From positions 1,054,001 through 1,118,000 of the forward strand of contig NZ_JACHBS010000001.1 of NCBI RefSeq assembly GCF_014200395.1: a stretch of 64,000 nucleotides of DNA, read 5' to 3'. Origin of the DNA: Microcella frigidaquae. Lineage in GTDB: Bacteria; Actinomycetota; Actinomycetes; Actinomycetales; Microbacteriaceae. Below are positions 16,475 to 25,420 of the stretch, in pieces; the stretch's first letter is position 1, and each line of letters starts with the position of its first letter. The notes beneath the pieces were generated by a model, which was not told the DNA's origin, did not search any database, and saw only the letters and a program-made list of their open reading frames with translations. The translations under genes and the position numbers were made by a program.

Positions 16475-17278
16475 TCAGTCGAGCGCGGCGGGCGGCTCGC
16501 GCAGCACGCGGGCGACGGCCTGCGCGAGCTTCGGCCGCACGAGGTGCGCGACCCCCGGCACGCGGTGGGTGCGCACGTGCCGCAGCTGCTGCACGATCGT
16601 CAGCCCGCCCGGTGCGAGGAAGGGGTCGAGGGCGCCGTAGACCAGGTCGACGGGCACGGCCACTCGCGCGAGGTCGGCGAGCGTGGTCTGCGACTCGATG
16701 GCGTTCTGCAGCGAGAGCATGAACGGCTGCCAGTTCTTCTCCGTCAGCTCGAGCACGTTCTTGATGGGTGCCACGGCAGCGAGGGCGGCGGCCGTGCGCT
16801 GCGTGAAGACGGGGTTGCTGCGGAGGAACTCGTAGACCGTGAAGTAGGCGCCCATGCTGGCGCGGTCGAGCGGGTCGCCGAGCACGGCGGGCGGCAGGTA
16901 GATCGGCGAGGAGACGAGCACAAGACGGTTCAGCGCGCGCCGATGGGTCGAGGCGTAGCGCGCGGCGATCAGGCTGCCGAGAGAGTGGCCGACGAGCGTG
17001 AACGGCGCGCGCAGGCCCAGCGAGCGGATCGTGCGGTCGAGAGCTGCGGCGTGCTCATCGAGGGTGTACGTCGCCCCCTCGGGGCTCGGCGAGGCGCCGA
17101 AGCCGAGGATGTCGATGGTGATGACGCGGTGATCGGCCTCGAGCAGCGGCACGAGGTGCACGAAGGTGACCGAGGAGGAGGCGATGCCGTGGATCATCAC
17201 CACGACCGGCCCGGAACCGGTGTCGGCGGTGACGGACAGCAGCGGGGCATCCCGTCGCCACCATCGCCAGCCAGCCAT
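16475..17278 (-). CDS. Alpha/beta hydrolase
   Basis: A 267-residue alpha/beta-hydrolase with VVMIHGIASSSVTF, nucleophile elbow VGHSLGSLIAARYAS (Ser), acid region VYGALDPFLAP (Asp) and GVAHLVRPK (His). The lid region has an amphipathic FRSNPVFTQRTAAAL helix. ATG 17278 is preferred over the longer frame because the added 51 residues are basic and unlike the family. Expected to be a cytoplasmic esterase or C-C hydrolase; nothing in the neighbourhood narrows the substrate. Confidence 0.87.
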   Translation of the reverse strand: MAGWRWWRRDAPLLSVTADTGSGPVVVMIHGIASSSVTFVHLVPLLEADHRVITIDILGFGASPSPEGATYTLDEHAAALDRTIRSLGLRAPFTLVGHSLGSLIAARYASTHRRALNRLVLVSSPIYLPPAVLGDPLDRASMGAYFTVYEFLRSNPVFTQRTAAALAAVAPIKNVLELTEKNWQPFMLSLQNAIESQTTLADLARVAVPVDLVYGALDPFLAPGGLTIVQQLRHVRTHRVPGVAHLVRPKLAQAVARVLREPPAALD

Positions 17279-17323
17279 GCGCCGATTATGACGGATGCGG
17301 CACGAGGTCCCCGGAAAGAGAGG

Positions 17324-17348
17324 AGGGGGCCGGCTGAGCCGACCCCCT
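17324..17348. terminator. GC-rich hairpin in divergent intergenic region
   Basis: AGGGGGCCGGC and GCCGACCCCCT form an 11-bp stem with one mismatch around a 3-nt loop. It is located 46 bp upstream of the hydrolase start and about 200 bp before the lipoprotein gene, so it would act as a barrier between divergent units or as a leader structure rather than a classic end-of-gene terminator. Confidence 0.45.
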
Positions 17349-17552
17349 CGTCCTTCGCGTCCACCCCTAGTCGCGTAGGAATGATCAGAAGTTATCCGCC
17401 GGCGCCGGGGCATGGTGACTTTCCCTCCCATCGCTCTGGGTTCTCACGGGTACGGCACAGGTTCGCGAACGGGCAGCCGAGCGGTCACGATCGCGTATCG
17501 CCGCGAAACGTTGGGTGGTGCCGGGCTCTCGTGCGGGTCTACCGTGTGCGGC

Positions 17553-18464
17553 ATGAGCACTCCACGCCTGCTGCCCCGCCCCGCCGGCCTCCTGGTGGTG
17601 GCCTCCCTCGCCGCCCTTCTGCTGGGCGGCTGCGCCGCGGTCAGCGAGTCGAGCGACTCGGGCGGCATGCCCGGCATCGGTGCACCCGACTTCGGCGAGG
17701 AGGCCCCGGTCGCCGAGGACGGCGGTGGAGCCGGCGGCGACCTCGACGGCGAGCAGAGCGGCGACCCGGATGCGGGCGACCGCTCGATCGTCACGACCGG
17801 CTACCTCTACCTGACGGTCGACGCGCCGCTCGAGGCCGCGGCCGACGCGGTCGCCATCGTCGAGCGGGTCGGCGGCCGCGTCGACGGGCGGCAGGAGTAC
17901 GCGCCGCGCGAGACCAGCTACTCCAGCGACGCGGGCGGGGCCGAGCTGGTGCTCCGCATCCCCGCGGCGCGCCTCACGGCGACGCTGGAGGATCTGAAGG
18001 AGCTCGGCGAGGTGGAGGAGCTGCAGCTGAGCTCGACTGATATCAGCCGCGAGGTGCAGGACATCGACGCGCGGGTCGAGGCGCTGCGCTCGTCAATCAC
18101 GCGGCTGCTGGCGCTGCAGGGACAGGCGGGCACCGTGGAGGACCTGATCGCGCTCGAGACGGCGATCAGCGACCGACAGGCGCAGCTGGAGAGCTACGAG
18201 GCGCAGCAGCGGCTGCTCGCCGACCAGGTCAGCCTGTCGACCATCACGCTCGTGCTCGGCTCGCCCGAGGTGGCGCCGCCGGACGAGCCCAACACCTTCC
18301 TCACCGGTCTCGCCGCTGGCTGGGAGGCGCTCGTCGGCTTCGGCTCGGTGCTGCTCGTCATCGCGGGCGTGCTGCTGCCCTGGCTCGTCGCGCTCGGGCT
18401 GATCGGCCTGATCGTGCTGCTGATCGTGCGGTCGGTCATCCGGCGCCGGTCGGCGGCCTCCTAG
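17553..18464 (+). CDS. DUF4349 lipoprotein
   Basis: A 303-residue protein with a lipoprotein signal peptide (lipobox LGGC at about residues 24-27), an acidic Gly-rich linker, a DUF4349 domain starting SIVTTGYLYLTVD with two long coiled-coil helices (EVQDIDARVEALRSSITRLL and QLESYEAQQRLLADQV), and a C-terminal transmembrane segment followed by RRRS. Domain members are envelope proteins of unknown role. ATG 17553 places the signal peptide at the N-terminus. The gene overlaps the end of the convergent ATPase gene by 4 nt. Confidence 0.9.
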   Translation: MSTPRLLPRPAGLLVVASLAALLLGGCAAVSESSDSGGMPGIGAPDFGEEAPVAEDGGGAGGDLDGEQSGDPDAGDRSIVTTGYLYLTVDAPLEAAADAVAIVERVGGRVDGRQEYAPRETSYSSDAGGAELVLRIPAARLTATLEDLKELGEVEELQLSSTDISREVQDIDARVEALRSSITRLLALQGQAGTVEDLIALETAISDRQAQLESYEAQQRLLADQVSLSTITLVLGSPEVAPPDEPNTFLTGLAAGWEALVGFGSVLLVIAGVLLPWLVALGLIGLIVLLIVRSVIRRRSAAS

Positions 18465-19918
18465 TCCGCATCCTCCGGCCCGAAGGGTTCGTCGAACTCC
18501 GGGGGAAACTCGGGAAGGCTCCAGGCCACCGGCGGCGCTTCCCCTCCGACGAGACGCCGGGTCAGTGCCTCGCGGTCATCCATCAGTTCAGCGAGGGCAG
18601 CGTCGAGGTCTCCGTCGTGCGCCGTGCGCCCCTGCACCGCCGCCCGCAGCAGGGCACGACGGATGAGCTCCTTCGCGAACGAGCCGGTCACCCCGTCAGA
18701 ACGGTCCGCGGCCCGTTCAATCGCCTCGGCGCTGAAGGGTGCGTCGGCGGCGTAGAGCGCGAACAGTCGTCGCCGCGCCTCGGTGTCGGGGCGAGCGATC
18801 TCGACCGCGAGGTCGACCCGTCCGGGGCGCTCGACCAGCGCCTCTTCGAGCACATCCACCCGGTTCGTCGTCAGCACGAAGGCGACGTCGGCGTCGCCAT
18901 CGAGACCGTCGAGCGCATCGAGCACCTGAAAGAGCAGGGGCTGTGGACCGCCGAACATCTCGCGGTCACCGGCGATCAGATCGATGTCCTCGAGCACGAC
19001 CATGCTCGGCTGCATTGCCCGCGCGACCTGAGCCGCATCACTAATGAAGCGGATGCTCTGACCCGTCAGCACCACCGTCGTCATACCTTCAGCCTCAGCG
19101 ATGAGGTGACTGACGGTCAGGGTCTTGCCCGTTCCCGGCGGCCCGTACAGCAAGACGCCGCGCTTCAAATGACCACCGCCGGCGCGGATGCTCTCCGCGT
19201 GCTCGCGAATGCCGATGACGTGCGCCCGTACGCGCTCGAGTTCGCCCTCCGGCAGAATGATCGCATCGGCGCCGACCTCCGGCCGGGGCAGAAACGTGAT
19301 GCGACCCGAGCCGTAGTCGAACGGGTTGTCGGTGAACGCGATCACGGTGCCTCGCAGCACACTGTGCGTATTCATCGCCGCCCGGAGGGCGTCGATGAAC
19401 CGGGTGCTGAGCGCCGGGTCGGAGGCGATCACCTCGACCGAGGCGTACACCCTCCCGTGCTGCGGGTCGGCCGCCCGCTGCAGTGCCACCACCGGAGCGC
19501 CCTCGAACGTCAGCAACCGCAGCCCGAAGGCCACGGCCGTGCGCTGCGTCGTCGGCCCCACGTCGGCGCTGACGTAGTCGACGGCGGCTTCAGCGAACGG
19601 CACCGCGTCGTTGACGATCATGTCGGGCAGGGTCGAGAAGCGTTTCTGCTGCCCGCCGCTCACGCCGATGAGTTCGCTCGACTCGCCCGCCAGAGCCTCG
19701 AAGCCGGCATCAAGATCGGCGATGCGAGCGGAGGGAAAGGTCTCTTCGACGACGGCGAGGGTGCGGGCATCCGCACCCAGATGGTCGCTGATGCGATCGC
19801 CGAGCGGGGTGCGCCGCGACGGCGTGCCGGCAGCGCGGTGCACGACCTCGCTCAGAAAGCGGCGGAACAGCTCGGCGAACTCGGCGTCGCGCGCCTCGAA
19901 GTCAGGAGTTTCGCTCAT
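18461..19918 (-). CDS. AAA+ ATPase
   Basis: A 485-residue protein with a non-catalytic N-terminal half and a C-terminal AAA module: Walker [11 protein letters not shown] at about residue 260, Walker B MVVLEDIDLIAG, sensor-1 FVLTTNRVDVL and the arginine-finger region EERPGR-like ERPGRVDLAVEIARPD, followed by a helical lid. The module resembles Cdc48/FtsH-type ATPases without a protease domain. It likely remodels a protein substrate recruited by the N-terminal half. No partner gene is obvious beside it; the upstream hypothetical gene is 72 bp away. Confidence 0.87.
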   Translation of the reverse strand: MSETPDFEARDAEFAELFRRFLSEVVHRAAGTPSRRTPLGDRISDHLGADARTLAVVEETFPSARIADLDAGFEALAGESSELIGVSGGQQKRFSTLPDMIVNDAVPFAEAAVDYVSADVGPTTQRTAVAFGLRLLTFEGAPVVALQRAADPQHGRVYASVEVIASDPALSTRFIDALRAAMNTHSVLRGTVIAFTDNPFDYGSGRITFLPRPEVGADAIILPEGELERVRAHVIGIREHAESIRAGGGHLKRGVLLYGPPGTGKTLTVSHLIAEAEGMTTVVLTGQSIRFISDAAQVARAMQPSMVVLEDIDLIAGDREMFGGPQPLLFQVLDALDGLDGDADVAFVLTTNRVDVLEEALVERPGRVDLAVEIARPDTEARRRLFALYAADAPFSAEAIERAADRSDGVTGSFAKELIRRALLRAAVQGRTAHDGDLDAALAELMDDREALTRRLVGGEAPPVAWSLPEFPPEFDEPFGPEDAD

Positions 19919-19990
19919 GCCGCGAGTCTAGGGTCGCGCATGTCCTCCTCCCCTCGAGCGCGTGTCCGTTCGTTCTCGTTGAGGGGGTGC

Positions 19991-20419
19991 CTACTCGTAG
20001 ACCTTCACGACGAACCAGCGCGCGGGGTCGCCGTCGTCGCGCACGTCCAGTACGCACGTGCGGCCGTCGTCGGCCGTGGCCTGGAACCGCCAGCCGATGC
20101 AGGCGCGAGGGGCGAGGTGTGAGGAGCGGGCATCCGGATCGAGGCGGCGCCACCACGAGACCGGCTCGGTGATGACCGTCGGACGGTCGCTGACGCGCCA
20201 GCGGGTGCCGGCCCAGACAAGCCGCATCGGGCGGCCGTCGGGGTCGGCCCACACGATCGCGACGGAGTCGGCCGCGGGGTCGGCGACAGCCGCGGCGCGG
20301 GCGCGGGAGCGCGAAGGGACGTCGGGAACGGAGGATGCGGCAGCCGGCACGGCAGTCTCGCCTTCTGGGGTCGCGCGCGCTCCGGCCCGGCGCTGGTCTG
20401 AAGGGACAGGATCGAACAT
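19991..20419 (-). CDS. SOS-box-controlled small protein, DUF6504-like
   Basis: A 142-residue protein with a disordered Ala/Arg-rich N-terminal third and a C-terminal domain rich in Trp (LVWAGTRWRV, VSWWRRLD, IGWRFQA, RWFVVKVYE). The Trp/Arg pattern and terminal 'WFVVKVYE' resemble the small DUF6504 proteins often found with translesion polymerase genes, but this assignment is tentative. I start it at ATG 20419 because a perfect SOS box covers this codon and a -35/-10 pair (TTGGCG, 18 bp, TACTGT) lies just upstream; the longer GTG frame to 20458 would put the operator inside the gene. DNA-damage induction is therefore likely. Confidence 0.6.
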   Translation of the reverse strand: MFDPVPSDQRRAGARATPEGETAVPAAASSVPDVPSRSRARAAAVADPAADSVAIVWADPDGRPMRLVWAGTRWRVSDRPTVITEPVSWWRRLDPDARSSHLAPRACIGWRFQATADDGRTCVLDVRDDGDPARWFVVKVYE

Positions 20420-20427
20420 ACGTTCGA
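20412..20427 (-). promoter_or_regulatory. Perfect LexA-type SOS box
   Basis: TCGAACATACGTTCGA is a perfect 16-bp palindrome matching the Gram-positive/actinobacterial LexA site (TCGAAC-N4-GTTCGA). It overlaps the ATG of the small downstream gene and sits just after a TACTGT -10 element on the minus strand, an ideal place to block transcription. Confidence 0.85.
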
Positions 20428-20498
20428 CTGCCGACAGTACGCGCCCGAGCCGCGACACGCCAAGCGCGCGACGGCGGATCCGGCGCTAGCCTCGTGCC

Positions 20499-20936
20499 AT
20501 GCCGCTGACCGGAGAGTACGCACCGAGCACGTCCGCCTGGGCCCGCGAGCAGGCCGAGCTCTACGAGCGCACGAACGGCGCCGAGGGCAACGACCTGCGC
20601 GGGCGACCGATCATCGTGCTCACGACGCTGGGCGCGAAGACGGGGATGCTGCGCAAGACCGCCCTCATGCGCGTCGAGCACGACGGCCGCTACTGCGTGG
20701 TCGCCTCGAAGGGCGGCGCTCCCGAGAACCCGGTGTGGCACCACAACCTGCGGGCGCACCCGCTGTGCGAGCTGCAGGACATGGCGTCGAAGCGCGACTA
20801 CCGCGCGCGGCTTCTCGAGGGCGACGAGCGCGCACTCTGGTGGGAACGCGCGTGCGCGGTCTGGCCCGACTATGCGGCCTACCAGCAGAAGACCGAGCGC
20901 CTCATCCCGCTGTGGGTGCTCGAGCCGGTCGACTGA
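20499..20936 (+). CDS. Deazaflavin-dependent nitroreductase family protein
   Basis: A 145-residue split-barrel protein of the Ddn/DUF385 family. The motif [20 protein letters not shown] is the phosphate/cofactor-binding region and [20 protein letters not shown] is the family hallmark. These actinobacterial proteins use F420 or a related flavin and reduce nitro-compounds, quinones or other electron acceptors. Length is normal. It is divergent from the SOS-controlled gene, with 79 bp between starts, and convergent with sufU. Confidence 0.9.
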   Translation: MPLTGEYAPSTSAWAREQAELYERTNGAEGNDLRGRPIIVLTTLGAKTGMLRKTALMRVEHDGRYCVVASKGGAPENPVWHHNLRAHPLCELQDMASKRDYRARLLEGDERALWWERACAVWPDYAAYQQKTERLIPLWVLEPVD

Positions 20937-21018
20937 TGTCGGCGGCGGGTGCGGCCCAGATATGCCGCGAAACGGCGGAACCCGCAGGCGATCGCGCCCG
21001 TTCGGCCCAGATCTGGCA

Positions 21019-21480
21019 CTAAGCTGCGCGGCGCTGGAGGAGGTCCTCCGCGGCGACCCAGGCGAGCATCGCGCACTTCACGCGGGCGATGAACTTCGAG
21101 ACGCCGCTGAGCGCGGCCGCGTCACCGAAGCGCTCCTCGTCGAGCGGCGTCGCCCCGCGCGAGCGCAGTGCTTCGCGGAACTCGTCGATGAGGGCCTGCA
21201 GCTGCTCGGGCGTCCATGCGGCGCCGGCGTCCGCATCCTCGTCGGCGAGGGTGGACAGCAGCGAGGCGCTGGCCTGCGAGATCGAGCAACCCGAGCCCTC
21301 CCAGGCGACCGACTCGATGCGCTCGCCGTCGGCGCTCCAGCGCAGGGCGAGCGTGATCTCGTCACCGCAGGTCGGGTTCAGCTGGTGGCTGGTCTCCTCC
21401 CCCTCGACCAGACCGACCCCGTGCGGGTGCTTCGCGTGGTCGACGATGATCTGCTGGTACAGCGACTCGAGACTGCTCAT
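21019..21480 (-). CDS. sufU: SufU-type iron-sulfur assembly protein
   Basis: A 153-residue SufU, the zinc-dependent sulfur acceptor that takes persulfide from SufS. The three conserved Cys are present: LNPTCGDEITL, WEGSGCSISQASASLL and ARVKCAMLAW. ATG 21480 overlaps the sufS stop (ATGA), so the two are coupled. Unlike the usual layout, sufB, sufC and sufD are not next to the pair in this window. Confidence 0.93.
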   Translation of the reverse strand: MSSLESLYQQIIVDHAKHPHGVGLVEGEETSHQLNPTCGDEITLALRWSADGERIESVAWEGSGCSISQASASLLSTLADEDADAGAAWTPEQLQALIDEFREALRSRGATPLDEERFGDAAALSGVSKFIARVKCAMLAWVAAEDLLQRRAA

Positions 21481-22862
21481 CAGGTGTCCTTCCCGACATC
21501 GCCGGCTTCGGAATCGAGGCCGAAGTACGCGCGGATGCCCGCCACGGCCGCGATCGCGCGATCGAGCTCGTCGGCCGTGGTGTGCACCCCGGCGCTGAGG
21601 CGCAGGCTCGCGGTGGCTCCGAGGCGGCGGTGCAGCGGCTGGGCGCAGTGGTGGCCGACCCGCACGGCGATGCCCTGGTCGTCGAGCACCTGCCCGGCGT
21701 CGTGGGCGTGCACGCCCTCGACGACGACGCTCGCGAGCGCGACCCGCTGCCCGGCGGGCACGGCCGAACCGCCGAGAACGCGGATGCCCGGGATCGCCGC
21801 GAGCGCGGCGTGCAGCCGCTCGGCGAGCACGTGCTCGGTGGCCGCGATGCGGTCCATGCCGATCTCGGTGACGAAGCGCACCGCTTCGGCGAGCCCGATA
21901 GCCTCGGCGATGCGCGGCGTGCCCGGCTCGAAGCGCTGAGGTGCGGGCAGGAAGTGCGCCTTCTCGAGCGTGACCGTGGTGATGGCCGAGCCGCCGAACA
22001 GGTGCGGGGGCAGCGCGTCGAGCACCGCGGCGCGGCCGTAGAGCACGCCGATCGCGGTCGGGCCGTAGAGCTTGTGGCCGCTGAACACGGCGACGTCGAC
22101 GTCGAGCTCGCGCGGGTGCAGCGCGAGGTGCGGCGCGGCCTGGCAGGCGTCGAGCACGACGAGCGCGCCGACGGCGCGCGCGAGCGGCACGAGGCGCTCG
22201 AGCGGGGTCACGAAGCCCGTCACGTTGCTCACGGCGGTGACCGCCACGACTCGCGTGCGCTCGGTGATGAGCGATGGGACGGCGTCGAGATCGAGCATCC
22301 CGTCGTCGGTCACCGGGATGTGCCGCAGGGTCGCGCCGGTGCGCGCCGCGAGCTCCTGCCACGGGATGAGGTTGGCGTGGTGCTCCAGCTCGGTGGTGAG
22401 GATCTCGTCGCCGGGCTGCAGGGCGTAAGTCGGGAAGTCGGCCCCCGCGCCGCGGCCGGAGCTCGCGATGCCGATCGCGGTGGCGACGAGGTTGATGCCC
22501 TCGGTGGCGTTGCCGGTGAACACCACCTCGTTCTCGTCGACGGCGAGGAAGGCGGCGATGGTGCGGCGAGCATCCTCGTACAGCTCGGTCGCCTCGGCGG
22601 CCAGCGTGTGGGCGCCGCGGTGCACGGCCGCGTTCTCGCGCTCATAGAACGCCCGCTCGGCATCCAGCACCCGCCGCGGCTTCTGGGCTGTCGCCGCCGA
22701 GTCGAGGTAGGTCAGCGGGTGGCCGTTGACCTCGCGGTCGAGGATCGGGAACTGGGCACGGATCGCCGCGATCTCAGCAGATGACAGGGGTGCGGCGCTC
22801 ACCCCTCCAGGGTAGTCGCGGGCGGCGGATGCTCCCCCGGTGTTCGCCGCCGGCGCAGTCAC
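21480..22862 (-). CDS. sufS: Cysteine desulfurase SufS
   Basis: A PLP-dependent cysteine desulfurase (460 residues from ATG 22862, or 440 from GTG 22802, which sits closer to the conserved start IRAQFPILDREVNGHPL). PLP contacts are visible in EVVFTGNATEGIN, ELEHHANLIPWQ and VVLDACQAAPH; the Schiff-base Lys is in FSGHKLYGPT; and the catalytic Cys lies in the group II SufS loop RVGHHCAQPLHRRLG. It transfers sulfur to SufU, encoded immediately downstream with overlapping codons. Confidence 0.93.
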   Translation of the reverse strand: MTAPAANTGGASAARDYPGGVSAAPLSSAEIAAIRAQFPILDREVNGHPLTYLDSAATAQKPRRVLDAERAFYERENAAVHRGAHTLAAEATELYEDARRTIAAFLAVDENEVVFTGNATEGINLVATAIGIASSGRGAGADFPTYALQPGDEILTTELEHHANLIPWQELAARTGATLRHIPVTDDGMLDLDAVPSLITERTRVVAVTAVSNVTGFVTPLERLVPLARAVGALVVLDACQAAPHLALHPRELDVDVAVFSGHKLYGPTAIGVLYGRAAVLDALPPHLFGGSAITTVTLEKAHFLPAPQRFEPGTPRIAEAIGLAEAVRFVTEIGMDRIAATEHVLAERLHAALAAIPGIRVLGGSAVPAGQRVALASVVVEGVHAHDAGQVLDDQGIAVRVGHHCAQPLHRRLGATASLRLSAGVHTTADELDRAIAAVAGIRAYFGLDSEAGDVGKDT

Positions 22863-22892
22863 GCGGCGGCACCGCGGGCGCGGGGCGGAGCC

Positions 22893-23876
22893 TCAGCCGC
22901 CGAGCTCGACCTCGTAGACGGGCACGAGCACGATCGTGATCGTCGACGGGTCGATGCCGCGCTCGACGAGCGCCGCCTCGAGCACATCGGTGTCGGGCTG
23001 CGGCAGCGGGCCCTCGAGATGGATGGTCAGCTCGGTGGTGCTGTAGTCGATCGATTGGATGCGCCAGCCGGCATCCGCGCCCCACTCCTCCACCACCTCG
23101 ACCACGGCACGCTCGACGATCGACTTGGCGCCGATCTCGATGCTCGTGAGCGACAGCGGCACGCCGATGATGATGAGCATCGACAGCAGCAGCACGACGG
23201 GCTTGCGCAGGCTGGCACGGCGCGAGCCGTCGACCTTCTCGGCCGCCGCCAGCTTCGTGACCCCGTACACGGTCATGACGGCGATGCCCGTCGCGATGAT
23301 CGCCACGACGTTCGTGACGAACAGCAGGAAGGCGCCGAGAGCCTCGACGACCGCTCCCGACTCGAGGGTGAGACCGACGACCGTGAGCGGCGGCACGAGC
23401 GAGATCGCGATCGCGACACCGGGCAGGGTGTCGGAGATGTCGCGGCGCACGAGCGCGACCGAGCCGACGACGCCGGTGCCGAGCGCGGCCAGCAGGTCGA
23501 TCAGGCGCGGGCTGACCCGCCCAGCCACCTGCGTGTTGGTCGCGGCGACGACGTCACCGGTGACGAGCATCCCGATGGCGTAGCCGATCGCGATCGCCGC
23601 GATGGCGCCCGAGACCACGAGCAGCAGCGACCGGATCAGGTTCGCGCGATCGCCGAGCACCGTCGCGAGCATCGTGCCTTGAATCGGGCCGAGGAGCGGG
23701 GCCACGATCATCGCGCCGATGACGGCGGCCGTCGAGTCGGCGACGACGCCCGCCGCGGCGATGATCGACGAGAGCACGAGCAGCAGCCAGAAGCGCGAGA
23801 GCCGGGCGTTCGCATCCGCCCCGTCGATGAAGACCGACTCACGCATCTGCTGGGGGGTGGAGAACCGCGATTCCAT
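22893..23876 (-). CDS. DUF389 membrane protein
   Basis: A 327-residue integral membrane protein with about six to seven hydrophobic segments. The family core is clear: LSSIIAAAGVVADSTAAVIG, AMIVAPLLGPIQG and VAIAISLVPPLTVVGL. The C-terminal 90 residues form a soluble domain (SIVERAVVEVVEEWGADAGW). DUF389 (TIGR00341-like) proteins are of unknown function. It stands alone, divergent from the Dabb-domain gene. Confidence 0.9.
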   Translation of the reverse strand: MESRFSTPQQMRESVFIDGADANARLSRFWLLLVLSSIIAAAGVVADSTAAVIGAMIVAPLLGPIQGTMLATVLGDRANLIRSLLLVVSGAIAAIAIGYAIGMLVTGDVVAATNTQVAGRVSPRLIDLLAALGTGVVGSVALVRRDISDTLPGVAIAISLVPPLTVVGLTLESGAVVEALGAFLLFVTNVVAIIATGIAVMTVYGVTKLAAAEKVDGSRRASLRKPVVLLLSMLIIIGVPLSLTSIEIGAKSIVERAVVEVVEEWGADAGWRIQSIDYSTTELTIHLEGPLPQPDTDVLEAALVERGIDPSTITIVLVPVYEVELGG

Positions 23877-23916
23877 GGGCCGAATCTAGACCCCCGGCGC
23901 TCTCTATAGTGAAGGG

Positions 23917-24216
23917 ATGATCCGCCACATCGTGCTGTTCAAGCTGGCCGCCGACGACGACGCGCAGCGCCGCGACGACGCCCACGAGATCGCCGCGCGG
24001 CTGACCGCGCTGGAGACCCAGATTCCGGGCATCCAGAGCATTCGCGTCGACCGCGACCTCGGCCTCGTCGACGGCCACTGGGATGTCGCCCTCGTCTCGG
24101 AGCACGACGACAACGCGGCGCTCGAGGCCTACCAGGTGCACCCCGCCCACAAGGAGGCGGCCGCCTTCATCGCGACGGTGATCAGCGACCGCGCGGTCGT
24201 CGACTACTCGATCTGA
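23917..24216 (+). CDS. Stress-responsive Dabb-domain protein
   Basis: A 99-residue alpha/beta-barrel dimer protein. MIRHIVLFKLAADD at the N-terminus, GHWDVALVSEHDD and the HPAHKEAAAFI loop are the Dabb (dimeric A/B barrel) hallmarks. Such proteins bind small hydrophobic ligands or act as cyclases; function here is unknown. It is followed after 5 bp by a membrane protein gene on the same strand, probably one transcript. Confidence 0.9.
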   Translation: MIRHIVLFKLAADDDAQRRDDAHEIAARLTALETQIPGIQSIRVDRDLGLVDGHWDVALVSEHDDNAALEAYQVHPAHKEAAAFIATVISDRAVVDYSI

Positions 24217-24221
24217 CGGAC

Positions 24222-24782
24222 ATGAGCGCGGCATCGGAGGAGGTCGTCACGACCCCGCGGATGCCCGGCTGGATGATCGCCAAGCCGGGCGAGGAGCTCG
24301 GCATCGAGCGCCTGCGGTTGCGCCTCGCGGCGTACATCTACGGCAACATCCTCGTGCTCGCGGCCATCGTGGTCGCCACCGGCAAGTCGATCGTGGGCGG
24401 CGAGGCCGCGCTGCTCGTGGGGACGACGGCGATCACGACGTACGTCGCGCACATCCTCGCCCACACCGTGGGGCAGCAACTCGGGCGCGAGCGCCACGCG
24501 CATCGGCCGCACGTGCGGCACGAGATGCGCGACGCTCTGCCAATCCTCGTCTCGGGTGTCGTGCCGGCGGTCATCCTGCTGATCGCGACGCTCGACATCG
24601 TGCCCACGCAGCTCGCGCAGCTGGTGGCGGCGGTCTGGGTCGTCGGCCGCATCGCGCTCATCGGCTTCCTCGTCGAGCGGCTCAGCGGGCGGCGGCCGAC
24701 CTGGCGCACCCTCTCGGGCGGGCTGAGCCTCGCGATCGCGTGCGCAGTCGTCGTCGTGCTCAAGGTGCTCTTCGCGCACTGA
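24222..24782 (+). CDS. Putative four-helix membrane protein
   Basis: A 186-residue protein with four predicted membrane segments (around YGNILVLAAIVVATG, LLVGTTAITTYVAHI, ILVSGVVPAVILLIATL and LSLAIACAVVVVLKVLF) separated by a His/Arg-rich loop (RERHAHRPHVRHEMR). It is 5 bp downstream of the Dabb-domain gene. I do not recognise the family beyond a conserved actinobacterial membrane protein. Confidence 0.75.
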   Translation: MSAASEEVVTTPRMPGWMIAKPGEELGIERLRLRLAAYIYGNILVLAAIVVATGKSIVGGEAALLVGTTAITTYVAHILAHTVGQQLGRERHAHRPHVRHEMRDALPILVSGVVPAVILLIATLDIVPTQLAQLVAAVWVVGRIALIGFLVERLSGRRPTWRTLSGGLSLAIACAVVVVLKVLFAH

Positions 24783-24820
24783 CCGACCCGGCCGGTCGAC
24801 GCACGCGCGGGATGCGGCGT

Positions 24821-25354
24821 TCAACCCTGCGCGATCGGGACCACCCGCGCACCCGGCAGGCCCGCGAGGTACTCGCCGGTCACCAGCAGCTTGGCCCCGC
24901 GGATGCCCGCACCCACGATGAGCGGTCCGCTCGCCGCGACGGCCTCGTCGACGAGGATCGGCCAGTCGGCCGGGAGGCCGAGCGGGGTCACGCCGCCGTA
25001 CTCCATGCCGGTCACCTCGATCACGAGGTCGAGGGGCGCGAAGGATGCCCGACGCGCGTCGAGCATCCGCCGCACCGCCCCGTTCACATCGATGCGGTCG
25101 CTTCCCCGGATGAGGCAGGCCGCGAGCGTCCGCACCTCGCCGCGCTTCGCCTCGACGACGACGCAGTTCGCGCCGGCGGAGGGGTCGATGGCGTAGTGCA
25201 CGCAGAACGCCGCGGTGTCGGCGAGCTCGGCGTCGATCGCTCCCACCAGCACCCGCTCGTCGGGGTGCGCGGCCAGGAAGTCGCGCACCGGCGGAGCGAG
25301 CAGCTCGGGGTGGGCGGAGGCGGGCGCGAGGGCGAGCGTGCCGAAGGTGGTCAT
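24821..25354 (-). CDS. YbaK/EbsC-family aminoacyl-tRNA editing protein
   Basis: A 177-residue protein of the YbaK/ProX-like fold that hydrolyses mischarged aminoacyl-tRNA in trans. NCVVVEAKRGE holds the conserved Lys position, and ACLIRGSDRIDVNGAVRRML and MEYGGVTPLGLPADWPILVD match the substrate pocket. ATG 25354 is preferred; the extra upstream residues are basic and unlike the family. It is a free-standing editing domain with no synthetase nearby. Confidence 0.88.
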   Translation of the reverse strand: MTTFGTLALAPASAHPELLAPPVRDFLAAHPDERVLVGAIDAELADTAAFCVHYAIDPSAGANCVVVEAKRGEVRTLAACLIRGSDRIDVNGAVRRMLDARRASFAPLDLVIEVTGMEYGGVTPLGLPADWPILVDEAVAASGPLIVGAGIRGAKLLVTGEYLAGLPGARVVPIAQG

Positions 25355-25420
25355 GCCCCCAGTCTCGTGCCTGCTGCGCCGCAGGAGCGGTGCAGCCATC
25401 GATGCGGCGCAGCCATCAAT

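Noticed and set aside
20940..21018. Short direct repeat GGCCCAGAT between convergent genes
   Set aside because: Two copies of nine bases in a GC-rich spacer are too weak to call an element or terminator.
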